From positions 1 to 7,438 of the forward strand of contig CAINDT010000259.1 of the NCBI GenBank assembly GCA_903847495.1: DNA of 7,438 nucleotides, written 5' to 3'. Shown here in pieces: positions 1 through 6,748 of the stretch; the first letter of the stretch is position 1, and the number at the start of each line of letters is the position of its first letter. Origin of the DNA: an uncultured Actinomycetes bacterium (lineage in GTDB: Bacteria; Actinomycetota; Thermoleophilia; Gaiellales; F1-60-MAGs149). The notes under the pieces are model-generated. The model was not told the origin of the DNA. It was given only the letters and a program-made list of their open reading frames with translations, and did no database searches. Both the position numbers and the translations under genes were made by a program.

Positions 1-1002
1 CGTGGCATCAACCTGCGCGAAGACGCCCTCCTTGTCCTCCTGGAGGTCGCGGTTGTACGTGAGCGGCAGGCCCTTCATGGTCGCGAGGAGTCCCGTCAGA
101 CGACCGATCGCGGTACCGGACCGGCCGCGCGCGAGCTCCGCCACGTCGGGATTCTTCTTCTGCGGCATCATCGACGAGCCCGTGGCGACATCGTCTGCGA
201 GTGCGGCCCAGCCGAACTCCTGCGACGTCCAGAGGATCAGCTCCTCGCCCATGCGGGAGCAATGCACCAGGCAGAGCGCGCACGCGTACAGCAGATCGGC
301 CGCAAAGTCGCGGTCAGAGACGGCATCGAGGGAGTTCGAGAAGCTCGTTCGCATACCGAGGTCAGCTGCAACGCCGGCGGGATCGAGCGGCAGGCTGGAA
401 CCAGCGAGCGCTCCGGCGCCGAGCGGCGACACGTTGGCCGCATCCTGCGCGGCAGCGAACCGACCGACATCGCGCTGGAGCGCCCAGGCGTGAGCCGCTA
501 CATGGTGCGCTAGCGGCACCGGCTGTGCACGCTGCAGGTGGGTGAAGGCGGGCAGCACGGCCGTGCCGTCGCGATCAGCGACACCAAGCAGCGCCTCCTG
601 CAGGTCGGTCGTAGCGACCTGCAGGCGATGGGCGTGCGCTCGGCACCAGAGACGAAAGGCCGTGGCAACCTGGTCGTTGCGCGAGCGTCCGGCATGCACG
701 CGACGCCCGGTATCACCCAGCATGGCGACGAGCTGGCGCTCGATCAGCGAGTGCACGTCCTCATCGGCGGCACCCGCGTCGATCTGCACCTGCCCGAGCG
801 CGTCTTCGATCTGGGCCGCCTCAGCGGCGGGAATGATGCCCTGCCGTCCGAGCATGCGGACGTGCGCCTGCGAGGCCGCCACGTCGTACGGGAGCAGTCG
901 CTGATCGATGTCGAGCGACTGCGTCAGCGCGAGCACGTCAGGATGCAAGCCACCCTCGAGCCGGCCGCTCCAGAGCGGGCCGCCTGCCTCAGTTCCAGCC
1001 AT
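1..1002 (-). CDS. argH: Argininosuccinate lyase, 3'-truncated by window edge
   Basis: Splits argininosuccinate into arginine and fumarate, the last step of arginine synthesis, as a cytosolic homotetramer. Translating the minus strand from the ATG at 1002 gives 334 uninterrupted codons that run off the window at base 1; the family is about 460 residues, so roughly the last quarter is missing. Visible landmarks are the N-terminal LWSGRLEGG start, the HAGRSRNDQ motif, the catalytic His in FTHLQRAQP (H155) and the fumarase/lyase signature GSSMMPQKKNP at residues 275-285, which carries the catalytic serine loop. All expected active-site motifs are present, so the enzyme should be functional. The start lies only 7 bases after the ftsZ stop with a weak AGG ribosome site, so it is probably translated from ftsZ read-through mRNA. 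No argG is next to it in the window. Confidence 0.96.
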   Translation of the reverse strand, partial: MAGTEAGGPLWSGRLEGGLHPDVLALTQSLDIDQRLLPYDVAASQAHVRMLGRQGIIPAAEAAQIEDALGQVQIDAGAADEDVHSLIERQLVAMLGDTGRRVHAGRSRNDQVATAFRLWCRAHAHRLQVATTDLQEALLGVADRDGTAVLPAFTHLQRAQPVPLAHHVAAHAWALQRDVGRFAAAQDAANVSPLGAGALAGSSLPLDPAGVAADLGMRTSFSNSLDAVSDRDFAADLLYACALCLVHCSRMGEELILWTSQEFGWAALADDVATGSSMMPQKKNPDVAELARGRSGTAIGRLTGLLATMKGLPLTYNRDLQEDKEGVFAQVDAT

Positions 1003-1009
1003 GTGCTGC

Positions 1010-2128
1010 CTAGTCGTCGTGCTTGAGGAAGCTCGGCACGTCGATCGCGTCGTCATCGACCTCGAACGCCGTGGGCGCCGGAATCTCGAACTCGCGGGTC
1101 GAGAAGGCGCTGAGGCCCTCGGCGCGCGGCTCGGCCGGACGCTCGTCGCCCAGCGGACGACGCGGCATCGGGGCCGGCTTGCGATCGAAGCCTGTGGCGA
1201 CGACCGTCACGCGGATGTGATCGCCCATCGACTCGTCGATGACGCTGCCGAAGATGATGTTCGCGTTCTGATCGGCGGCGTTGGCCACGACCTCGGCTGC
1301 GTCATTCACCTCGAACAGGCCCAGCTCGGGGCCGCCGGTGATGTTCAGCAGGATGCCGGTGGCGCCCTGGACGCTCGACTCGAGCAGCGGCGAGGAGATC
1401 GCGGCGCGCGCGGCCTCGCCGGCACGGCGATCGCCGGCGGCCTGACCGATGCCCATCAGTGCCGTGCCGCTGTCGCGCATGATCGTGCGAATGTCGGCGA
1501 AGTCGAGGTTGATCAGGCCGGGAATAGTGATCAGGTCGGTGATGCCCTGGACGCCCTGGCGCAGAACGTCGTCGGCCATCTGGAATGCGTCAACGATCGA
1601 CGTGCGGCGCTCAACGAGATTGAGCAGGCGATCGTTCGGGATGACGACGATGGTGTCGACATGCTGGGCGAGCTCCTCGACGCCGCGGTCGGCCTGCTCG
1701 GAACGGCGACGACCCTCGAACCCGAAGGGGCGCGTCACGATGCCCACGGTCAGTGCACCCTGCTCGCGGGCGACCTCGGCGATAACGGGGGCAGCGCCGG
1801 TACCGGTGCCGCCGCCCTCGCCGGCCGTCACGAAGACCATGTCGGCGCCGCGCAGGGCCTCCTTGATCTCCTCCTTGCTCTCCACCGCGGCCTCGCGACC
1901 GACATCGGGGTTCGCGCCGGCGCCGAGGCCGCGCGTGATCTTCGAGCCGAGCTGGATCTTGATGTCTGCGTCCGTCATCAGGAGCGCCTGCGCATCGGTG
2001 TTCGCGGCGATGAACTCCACGCCACGCAGACCCGCGTCGACCATGCGGTTGACAGCGTTCGTACCGCCGCCGCCGACACCGACGACCTTGATCACCGCCA
2101 GATATGCCCCGCCGTCGCGCATCGCCAT
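1010..2128 (-). CDS. ftsZ: Cell division protein FtsZ
   Basis: Tubulin-like GTPase that polymerises into the Z-ring at midcell and recruits the divisome. The 372-residue product has the normal family length. The N-terminal nucleotide site includes GGGGTNAVNRM (residues 19-29); the tubulin signature GGGTGTG is at 105-111, preceded by the AGE form common in actinobacteria. The T7 synergy segment NLDFADIRTIM supplies the acidic residues that complete the active site of the next subunit. A short variable linker leads to the C-terminal peptide IDVPSFLK (362-369), the docking tail for partners such as SepF. The ATG at 2128 is favoured by GGAGGAA five bases upstream; a second ATG two codons in is less well spaced. 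It is separated from ftsQ by 180 bases with its own candidate promoter, and argH follows after 7 bases. FtsA is not seen here. Confidence 0.98.
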   Translation of the reverse strand: MAMRDGGAYLAVIKVVGVGGGGTNAVNRMVDAGLRGVEFIAANTDAQALLMTDADIKIQLGSKITRGLGAGANPDVGREAAVESKEEIKEALRGADMVFVTAGEGGGTGTGAAPVIAEVAREQGALTVGIVTRPFGFEGRRRSEQADRGVEELAQHVDTIVVIPNDRLLNLVERRTSIVDAFQMADDVLRQGVQGITDLITIPGLINLDFADIRTIMRDSGTALMGIGQAAGDRRAGEAARAAISSPLLESSVQGATGILLNITGGPELGLFEVNDAAEVVANAADQNANIIFGSVIDESMGDHIRVTVVATGFDRKPAPMPRRPLGDERPAEPRAEGLSAFSTREFEIPAPTAFEVDDDAIDVPSFLKHDD

Positions 2129-2131
2129 GAT

Positions 2132-2138
2132 TTCCTCC
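2132..2138 (-). promoter_or_regulatory. ftsZ ribosome binding site
   Basis: On the minus strand GGAGGAA stands with its GGAGG core 5 bases before the ATG at 2128. It is the best Shine-Dalgarno near the gene and decides the start in favour of the first of two close ATG codons. Confidence 0.75.
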
Positions 2139-2150
2139 GACCCTTTACGT

Positions 2151-2279
2151 CTACTTGAGGTGAAGACCTGTTCCCTGAAACACGAAAGGCCCGCCGCCGA
2201 GGGCGGGAGCCGACTGAGAGTGTAGCCGAAACGACGCCGACGAACAACAGTCAGGGCTCAACGTGGCGCTGATGGTCAT
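2151..2279 (-). CDS. Possible 42-aa small ORF or leader peptide between ftsQ and ftsZ
   Basis: The minus strand reads ATG at 2279 to TAG at 2151, giving a 42-residue peptide that starts MTISATLSPDCCSSAF and ends GTGLHLK. The start is preceded by a strong purine-rich site (AAGGAGG about 9 bases before the ATG), better than that of several real genes here. It begins 29 bases after the ftsQ stop and ends 22 bases before the ftsZ start, filling the spacer. There is no signal peptide, membrane segment or recognised domain; two adjacent cysteines lie at residues 11-12. Third positions are less G/C-rich than in flanking genes, and the frame overlaps a candidate ftsZ promoter and a hairpin. It may therefore be a regulatory leader, a real small protein, or chance. 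I do not recognise it. Confidence 0.3.
   Translation of the reverse strand: MTISATLSPDCCSSASFRLHSQSAPALGGGPFVFQGTGLHLK
2190..2207 (-). promoter_or_regulatory. GC-rich stem-loop in the ftsZ leader
   Basis: CCCGCC and GGCGGG form a 6-bp stem with a 6-base loop. On the minus strand it is followed by CCTTTCGTGTTT, which is only mildly T-rich. If transcription starts just after the candidate -10 box at 2219-2224, this hairpin would sit near the 5' end of the ftsZ mRNA. There it could stabilise the message or attenuate read-through from ftsQ. Confidence 0.4.
2219..2247 (-). promoter_or_regulatory. Candidate sigma-70-type promoter of ftsZ
   Basis: Reading the minus strand, TTGTTC (2247-2242) and TACACT (2224-2219) are separated by exactly 17 bases. 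The -35 keeps TTG and the -10 keeps TAnAnT. A dedicated ftsZ promoter in the ftsQ-ftsZ gap is known in several actinobacteria, which makes the position sensible. The match is moderate and the box lies inside the small reading frame. Confidence 0.4.
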
Positions 2280-2310
2280 GCGGTTCCCCCTCCTTCCCAC
2301 CTTGAGCCCT
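2253..2310. repeat. 9-bp inverted repeat at the ftsQ 3' end
   Basis: AGGGCTCAA at 2253-2261 is perfectly complementary in reverse to TTGAGCCCT at 2302-2310, with 40 bases between. One arm overlaps the ftsQ stop codon and the other lies in the small downstream frame. The loop holds the purine-rich ribosome site and ATG of that frame. It could be a long-loop RNA stem that affects translation, or a protein-binding site. Confidence 0.4.
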
Positions 2311-3205
2311 ATCCGAAGAGGGTGTGAATGCTCTCAGCCGGCGGCGCATCCGCCACCGAGGACGCCGCGTCGCTCGACGCGGCGGTGACGATCGGAGGCG
2401 CCGTCGGCGGGGGCGCATTGGCCGTGAGCGGATCCGGCGTGTCCTGGCGCATCACGGGCGCTGCGGGCACGCTCACGTCGACGTACTGCACACGGGTATC
2501 CGCCCGACGCAGGACCGACCGTGCGACCTTCAGCTTCACGGCCACATCGACGCTGTCCCCGAAGCGAATCGCCATGCCGTTCGCCGTGCGCGCCGTCAGG
2601 CCGTCTTGGCCGTAGCCGATCACCTGGAAGCGCAGACCGCGCTGCGGTGCCGCGGCGAGCGCCAACTCCTGCAGCACGCCGGGGCTGGTCACCACGCCAC
2701 CGGCCCCGGGGATGTCCGCAGGAGCTGCCGCGATCACGGGAAGTCCCTGGCTGCCGCGCGTCACCTCTCCGAGCACACGGCCGGAAGCCGCGAGCACGAC
2801 GCGCCCCTCGGCGGTCGGAGCGATCGCGACCGGACGCTCCGGGACGACGTGCACGGCGAGGGTGTGCGGGAACGCGCGATCCACGGTCGCGGACTGCACC
2901 CGCGGCAACGCGCCGAGCGTGGCGGCGAGTGCGTTCGGATCGACGTCCAGCAGGCTCTTCCCGCCAGCGATGGTCAGGACGGAACGCTCGACCACCCGCG
3001 AGGCCGGTCCGGCTCCGGTCACGTCGACGCGCTCGACGGCGAATGCCCCACTGGCGCTGATCAAGCGGTACCCGACCACCCCGATGGCGATGGCGGACAC
3101 AACCCCGAGCAGGAGCAGCGGTACGAGCGCCACGCGCGAGATCCCGGGCAGCCGTCCACGCATGTCACCGAGCACCGCCTCCATGGGTTGACGTTCGCCC
3201 CGCAT
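2309..3205 (-). CDS. ftsQ: Cell division protein FtsQ (POTRA domain)
   Basis: Bitopic membrane protein that links early and late divisome components, normally through FtsB/FtsL, from the outer face of the cytoplasmic membrane. The 298-residue product has a short cytoplasmic N-terminus rich in Arg and one membrane span at about 25-46 (ALVPLLLLGVVSAIAIGVVG). A POTRA domain follows at roughly 54-125, with the typical order FAVERVDVTG, then SLLDVDPNALAATLGALPRVQSATV and VVPERPVAIA. Next come a beta-rich FtsQ/DivIB region and a Pro/Ala/Ser-rich, low-complexity C-terminal tail from about 245. The ATG at 3205 is chosen because GGAGGA lies 8 bases upstream; the ATG seven codons later has no such site. 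It starts 26 bases after the membrane-protein gene, suggesting co-transcription. The usual mur neighbours upstream are missing. Confidence 0.92.
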   Translation of the reverse strand: MRGERQPMEAVLGDMRGRLPGISRVALVPLLLLGVVSAIAIGVVGYRLISASGAFAVERVDVTGAGPASRVVERSVLTIAGGKSLLDVDPNALAATLGALPRVQSATVDRAFPHTLAVHVVPERPVAIAPTAEGRVVLAASGRVLGEVTRGSQGLPVIAAAPADIPGAGGVVTSPGVLQELALAAAPQRGLRFQVIGYGQDGLTARTANGMAIRFGDSVDVAVKLKVARSVLRRADTRVQYVDVSVPAAPVMRQDTPDPLTANAPPPTAPPIVTAASSDAASSVADAPPAESIHTLFG

Positions 3206-3231
3206 GGCCGCAGTCCTCCGCGAAAACCGCT

Positions 3232-3741
3232 CTAGGACACGAATGACACGTAGACGAAGCCAGCGACGACGCCGAGAAATGCGATGCCGGCCAAGAGGAA
3301 GCCGCGCAGGATCTCAGACGGCTGTCGCTCCTCCTCGCGGGGGACGGCATTCCAGCGCCAGCCGATCACCGGAATGAACGCGACGATGAAGCAGCCGACC
3401 GCCGCCAAGATCAGACGAGCGTCGATGCCCCCGGCCGCCCCGAACGCAAGTTCAAGGCACCGCGCGAAGCCGATCAAGAAGAGCACCGGCCAAAACCAGA
3501 GCACCGCCATCATCGGCCAGCTGCGCGGCGCGATCACGAGGTACAGGAACACGGCGGGAACCAGGACGGCGACGGTCTTCCACACGGCCGGCGGCGGATG
3601 CGGGCAGAGCCCTGTCGGGCGCAGCGCGCCGTACTGCAGGCAGTAGCCGAACCACCCCGTATTGCCATGGATCGTGATGTACGTCGTGGCCATGCAGAAG
3701 CCCACGAGAGCGATCAGAAAGAGGCTGATGACAATGCGCAT
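3232..3741 (-). CDS. Unrecognised multi-span membrane protein
   Basis: The 169-residue product is strongly hydrophobic with about five predicted spans. They are near residues 2-24, 55-74 (VAVLVPAVFLYLVIAP), 76-103, 110-130 and the C-terminal 20 residues. The first loop holds two cysteines (GYCLQY and GLCPHP) and would be extracytoplasmic if the N-terminus is inside. A charged cytoplasmic-looking loop (PREEERQPSE) precedes the last span. I do not recognise a family, so no function is given. An in-frame ATG at 3783 would add 14 residues. I prefer 3741 because those extra codons (CGA, TTG, GCA, CCA, TCT, CGT, CCT) are unlike the G/C-ending codons of the gene. Neither start has a good ribosome site. 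The gene lies between a tRNA-Gly and ftsQ, all on one strand, so a link to envelope or division is possible but unproven. Confidence 0.72.
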   Translation of the reverse strand: MRIVISLFLIALVGFCMATTYITIHGNTGWFGYCLQYGALRPTGLCPHPPPAVWKTVAVLVPAVFLYLVIAPRSWPMMAVLWFWPVLFLIGFARCLELAFGAAGGIDARLILAAVGCFIVAFIPVIGWRWNAVPREEERQPSEILRGFLLAGIAFLGVVAGFVYVSFVS

Positions 3742-3795
3742 GAGTCGAACAGGACGCTCCGCCTCAGATGGTGCCAATCGCATCGGTCAGGACAG

Positions 3796-3868
3796 AGCGG
3801 GCGATGGGTCTCGAACCCACGACCTACAGCTTGGGAAGCTGTCGCTCTACCAACTGAGCTACGCCCGC
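3796..3868 (-). tRNA. tRNA-Gly (anticodon CCC)
   Basis: The minus strand folds into a full cloverleaf. The 7-bp acceptor is GCGGGCG/CGCCCGC, and the D arm GCTC/GAGC encloses AGTTGGTA. The anticodon stem ACAGC/GCTGT has the loop TTCCCAA, placing CCC at 34-36, and the T arm has loop TTCGAGA. The discriminator base is U, as usual for bacterial tRNA-Gly, supporting the identity. CCA is not encoded, so a CCA-adding enzyme must complete it. It reads GGG codons. No terminator is visible before the membrane-protein gene that follows on the same strand. Confidence 0.96.
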
Positions 3869-3877
3869 GTGGACGCC

Positions 3878-3883
3878 ATGATA
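3878..3883 (-). promoter_or_regulatory. -10 box of the tRNA-Gly promoter
   Basis: TATCAT on the minus strand matches five of six -10 consensus bases and ends 9 bases before the tRNA 5' end, so the primary transcript would have almost no leader. No good -35 box is seen; the expected place overlaps the stop codon of the upstream gene. Confidence 0.5.
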
Positions 3884-3902
3884 GCGGGACAGGCGAGAAT
3901 GC

Positions 3903-4292
3903 TCAGATCGAGGCTGCGTACGCGGCCCAGCCGCCGTGTTGCGTGATGTCCTCGACGTCCACGCGCCCCGTGAGCCACGACTCGTCGGCGAGCATCCCGA
4001 TCACCGCAGTGCCATCGGCGAGGACGATCTTGCCCACGACCAGGCCGTCAGGCTCGGCAGCGACCTTGGCCTCCCACATCGCCCGGGGAATCCGGTAGCG
4101 CTCGCACGGAACCGCCACTCCGTCACCACCGTCCGTCGGCAGGAGCAGCGGATAGGCGCCAGCGACGGTCAGCAGCCGGTAGATCGGCGCAGTGACGGTC
4201 TCGCCGAGGAACTCGGCGCGTGCGATGCGGTGGTGGTTGGGCAGACCCCGCATCGTCGTGCCGTACATCACGCTCACTACCGCGTCATCCAT
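3903..4292 (-). CDS. Gamma-glutamylcyclotransferase-like (AIG2 / allophanate hydrolase C-domain type) protein
   Basis: A 129-residue cytosolic protein resembling the GGCT-like fold, especially the stand-alone versions of the C-terminal domain of allophanate hydrolase. The signs are the substrate-loop motif MYGTTMRG near the start (9-16) followed by NHHRI; the middle segment CERYRIPRAMWEAKV, where E64 could be the equivalent of the family's catalytic Glu (alignment uncertain); the VGKIVLADGTAVIGML strand pair; and the closing DITQHGGWAAY (115-125). The natural substrate is unknown; relatives act on gamma-glutamyl amines or have no proven activity. I start it at the ATG at 4292, because the motif should lie at the N-terminus; an ATG at 4376 would add 28 residues with no recognisable homology. 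No ribosome site is visible at either start, and a TACCGT box 7 bases before 4292 suggests leaderless translation. No amidase domain accompanies it. Confidence 0.72.
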   Translation of the reverse strand: MDDAVVSVMYGTTMRGLPNHHRIARAEFLGETVTAPIYRLLTVAGAYPLLLPTDGGDGVAVPCERYRIPRAMWEAKVAAEPDGLVVGKIVLADGTAVIGMLADESWLTGRVDVEDITQHGGWAAYAASI

Positions 4293-4299
4293 ACGCAGG

Positions 4300-4305
4300 A
4301 CGGTA
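4300..4305 (-). promoter_or_regulatory. Possible -10 box giving a leaderless transcript
   Basis: TACCGT on the minus strand fits TAnnnT and lies 7 bases before the ATG at 4292, so transcription could begin at the start codon itself. This would explain the missing ribosome site. The -35 (TGGCAA, 17 bases upstream) is weak. Confidence 0.25.
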
Positions 4306-4336
4306 GCGCGCCCGCCGCCGGCTTGCCATGCGGTCT

Positions 4337-4359
4337 CCCCGCCGATCGTCTGGGCGGGG
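4337..4359. repeat. 7-bp GC inverted repeat in the divergent intergenic region
   Basis: CCCCGCC at 4337-4343 and GGCGGGG at 4353-4359 form a perfect stem with a 9-base loop. It lies between the start of the minus-strand GGCT-like gene and the plus-strand ABC remnant. It could be an operator or an RNA hairpin in either direction. No T-run follows it. Confidence 0.4.
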
Positions 4360-4385
4360 CGTCCGTTCGGTGCCATGCTGGGATA

Positions 4386-4618
4386 GTGATCCGCTCGCCC
4401 GACCTAACCACGCAGTACGGCGATACGTTCGCGCCCGACGGCCTCGACGTCGAGCCCGGGACGGTGCTCGGGTTCCTAGGACCGAACGGCTCCGACAAAA
4501 CGACCACCAGCCGCCTTTTGACCAGGCTGATCCGACCGACCCGCGGTTTCGCCGATATCGACGGCATCGATCCGGCGCGACGTCCACAACGGGTGACGCC
4601 GCACAACTGGCGGCCGCC
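4386..4618 (+). pseudogene. N-terminal remnant of an ABC-transporter ATPase
   Basis: This is the only gene-like signal on the plus strand. From a GTG at 4386 it reads VIRSPDLTTQYGDTFAPDGL and on through GTVLGFLGPNGSDKTTTSRL to LIRPTRGFADIDGID, clearly the first 70 or so residues of a drug/multidrug-type (CcmA/DrrA-like) ATPase. Similarity stops near 4604; Q-loop, signature motif, Walker B and H-loop are all absent, against about 300 residues for an intact protein. Walker A is damaged: the usual GPNG(A/S)GKTT has Asp for Gly (codon 4494-4496), though Lys38 remains. Other conserved sites are also off (LTKRYG as LTTQYG, AVDG as APDG, TGLIRPTSG as TRLIRPTRG). The frame continues open into the ahcY hairpins and 3' end, but that part is not ABC-like. 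It is most simply a decayed leftover. Confidence 0.8.
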
Positions 4619-4655
4619 GGAGTCGCCCGGCCGGTGGGACCGGCGGGGCGACTCC
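4619..4655. terminator. Long stem-loop 3' of ahcY (probable intrinsic terminator)
   Basis: GGAGTCGCCC (4619-4628) pairs fully with GGGCGACTCC (4646-4655). After one G-G mismatch, GCCGGT (4630-4635) pairs with ACCGGC (4639-4644) around a GGG loop. That is 16 base pairs in 37 bases. There is no T-run on either side, as in the stem-only terminators reported for GC-rich actinobacteria. It abuts a second hairpin at 4656 and would stop ahcY transcripts and block read-through from the opposite strand. Confidence 0.7.
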
Positions 4656-4668
4656 AACGGCGCTGCCG

Positions 4669-4670
<2 letters not shown>
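4656..4670. terminator. Second stem-loop, overlapping the ahcY stop codon
   Basis: AACGGC (4656-4661) and GCCGTT (4665-4670) form a perfect 6-bp stem with a 3-base loop. It includes two bases of the ahcY TAA and touches the large hairpin at 4655/4656 with no spacer. Together they make a tandem terminator-like structure. Confidence 0.55.
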
Positions 4671-6129
<1,459 letters not shown>

Positions 6130-6134
6130 GGACG

Positions 6135-6140
6135 CTCCTT
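6135..6140 (-). promoter_or_regulatory. ahcY ribosome binding site
   Basis: AAGGAG on the minus strand, 5 bases before the ATG at 6129. It fixes this start rather than in-frame ATGs further upstream, which would place up to 116 unrelated residues before the family N-terminus. Confidence 0.75.
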
Positions 6141-6159
6141 GCAGTGTGGGACGGTGAGT

Positions 6160-6175
6160 GACGCGCGATCGCGTC
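6160..6175 (-). promoter_or_regulatory. Stem-loop in the ahcY 5' leader
   Basis: GACGCG and CGCGTC form a perfect 6-bp stem with a 4-base ATCG loop, about 15-20 bases into the expected leader. It lacks the conserved features of an SAH riboswitch and has no T-run. A protein site or a minor leader hairpin are both possible. Confidence 0.35.
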
Positions 6176-6188
6176 TTAACAACTTTTG

Positions 6189-6212
6189 TGCTGCAGATTA
6201 TACATCGCAGCA
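6189..6212. promoter_or_regulatory. Inverted-repeat operator candidate around the ahcY -10 box
   Basis: TGCTGC (6189-6194) and GCAGCA (6207-6212) are perfect inverted half-sites 12 bases apart, with the ahcY -10 box between them. The half-site centres are 18 bases apart, about two helical turns, fitting a dimeric regulator that would block RNA polymerase when bound. The regulator is unknown; an SAH- or methionine-responsive repressor would make sense. Confidence 0.45.
6197..6202 (-). promoter_or_regulatory. ahcY promoter -10 box (TATAAT)
   Basis: A perfect TATAAT on the minus strand, 67 bases before the ahcY ATG, in a locally AT-rich stretch that stands out from the GC-rich surroundings. No good -35 box is seen 16-19 bases upstream, so the promoter may need an activator or act mainly through its -10. 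Confidence 0.65.
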
Positions 6213-6238
6213 TTCTGCGCCACGGCCGATACCCCTCG

Positions 6239-6744
6239 TCAGAGCACGAGCACGAGGTGCTCGAGGGCCACATCATGGCCATCGACGTGCGCGCCGAACG
6301 GATCGACCTCGCGCCGGACGAAGCCCAGCCGTCCGTACAAACTCCAGGAGGGATCCTCGTTCTCGACCACCTCGAGGTAGACGGCGCGCACCTCGCGGAC
6401 ACGCGCCCAATCGAGCGCCGTGGAGACGAGTTGGCGCCCCACCCCACGCCCGCGGTGCGCAGGATCCAGCCAGACACCCCAGAGCGTTGCGCGATGGCGA
6501 CGGCGTTGTCCGATCTCGCGTGCGATGCCCGCCATGCCGACGGGACGCCCCTCGTCCAAGGCGACCATGATCAGCTGGTCGCCCTCCCCCGTGCTCGCGG
6601 CCGCGCGAGCAGCCCACACGTCGGCGGGATCGGCGGCGACCTCGTCGTACGTCTCAAGGAAGGCCGCTGGGGCGCTCTTGAGCGCGGCGAGACGCACCTC
6701 GCGGAGCAGTTCGCCCTCGTCGGCCTGGATGCTACGGACGTCGA

Positions 6745-6748
<4 letters not shown>
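6239..6748 (-). CDS. GNAT-family N-acetyltransferase
   Basis: A 169-residue single-domain acetyl-CoA-dependent acyltransferase, probably cytosolic; the acceptor is not predictable. It opens IDVRSIQADEGELLREVRLAAL, has a central strand QLIMVALDEGRPVGMAGI and the motif-A pair LWGVWLDPAHRGRGVGRQL (89-107), in which the R-G-R-G-V-G loop binds the CoA pyrophosphate. The motif-B end NEDPSWSLYGRLGFV (130-144) has the Tyr often acting as general acid. The start is a GTG at 6748 that shares the bases GTGA with the argS stop, a classic coupled junction, and places the first residue where GNAT proteins normally begin. A longer open frame upstream only shadows argS. The gene ends 37 bases upstream of the ahcY -10 box. 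Confidence 0.9.

Noticed and set aside
908..2158. A 416-codon plus-strand open frame opposite ftsZ.
   Set aside because: Antisense shadow of ftsZ; the translation is Asp/Ala/Arg/His-rich with no domain, typical of the complement of GC-rich coding sequence.
3742..3783. Longer start at 3783 for the membrane protein.
   Set aside because: The added codons lack the G/C third-position bias, there is no ribosome site, and the shorter start puts the first membrane span at the N-terminus.
6130..6190. SAH or SAM riboswitch upstream of ahcY.
   Set aside because: The leader of about 60 bases has one small hairpin but not the conserved SAH aptamer sequence blocks or pseudoknot partners I would expect; a covariance-model search would settle it.
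6247..6263. CGAGCAC/GTGCTCG hairpin at the end of the GNAT gene as a terminator.
   Set aside because: It lies inside codons for the repetitive EHLVLVL tail, has no T-run and is well explained by repeated CTC/GTG/CAC codons; weak evidence only.
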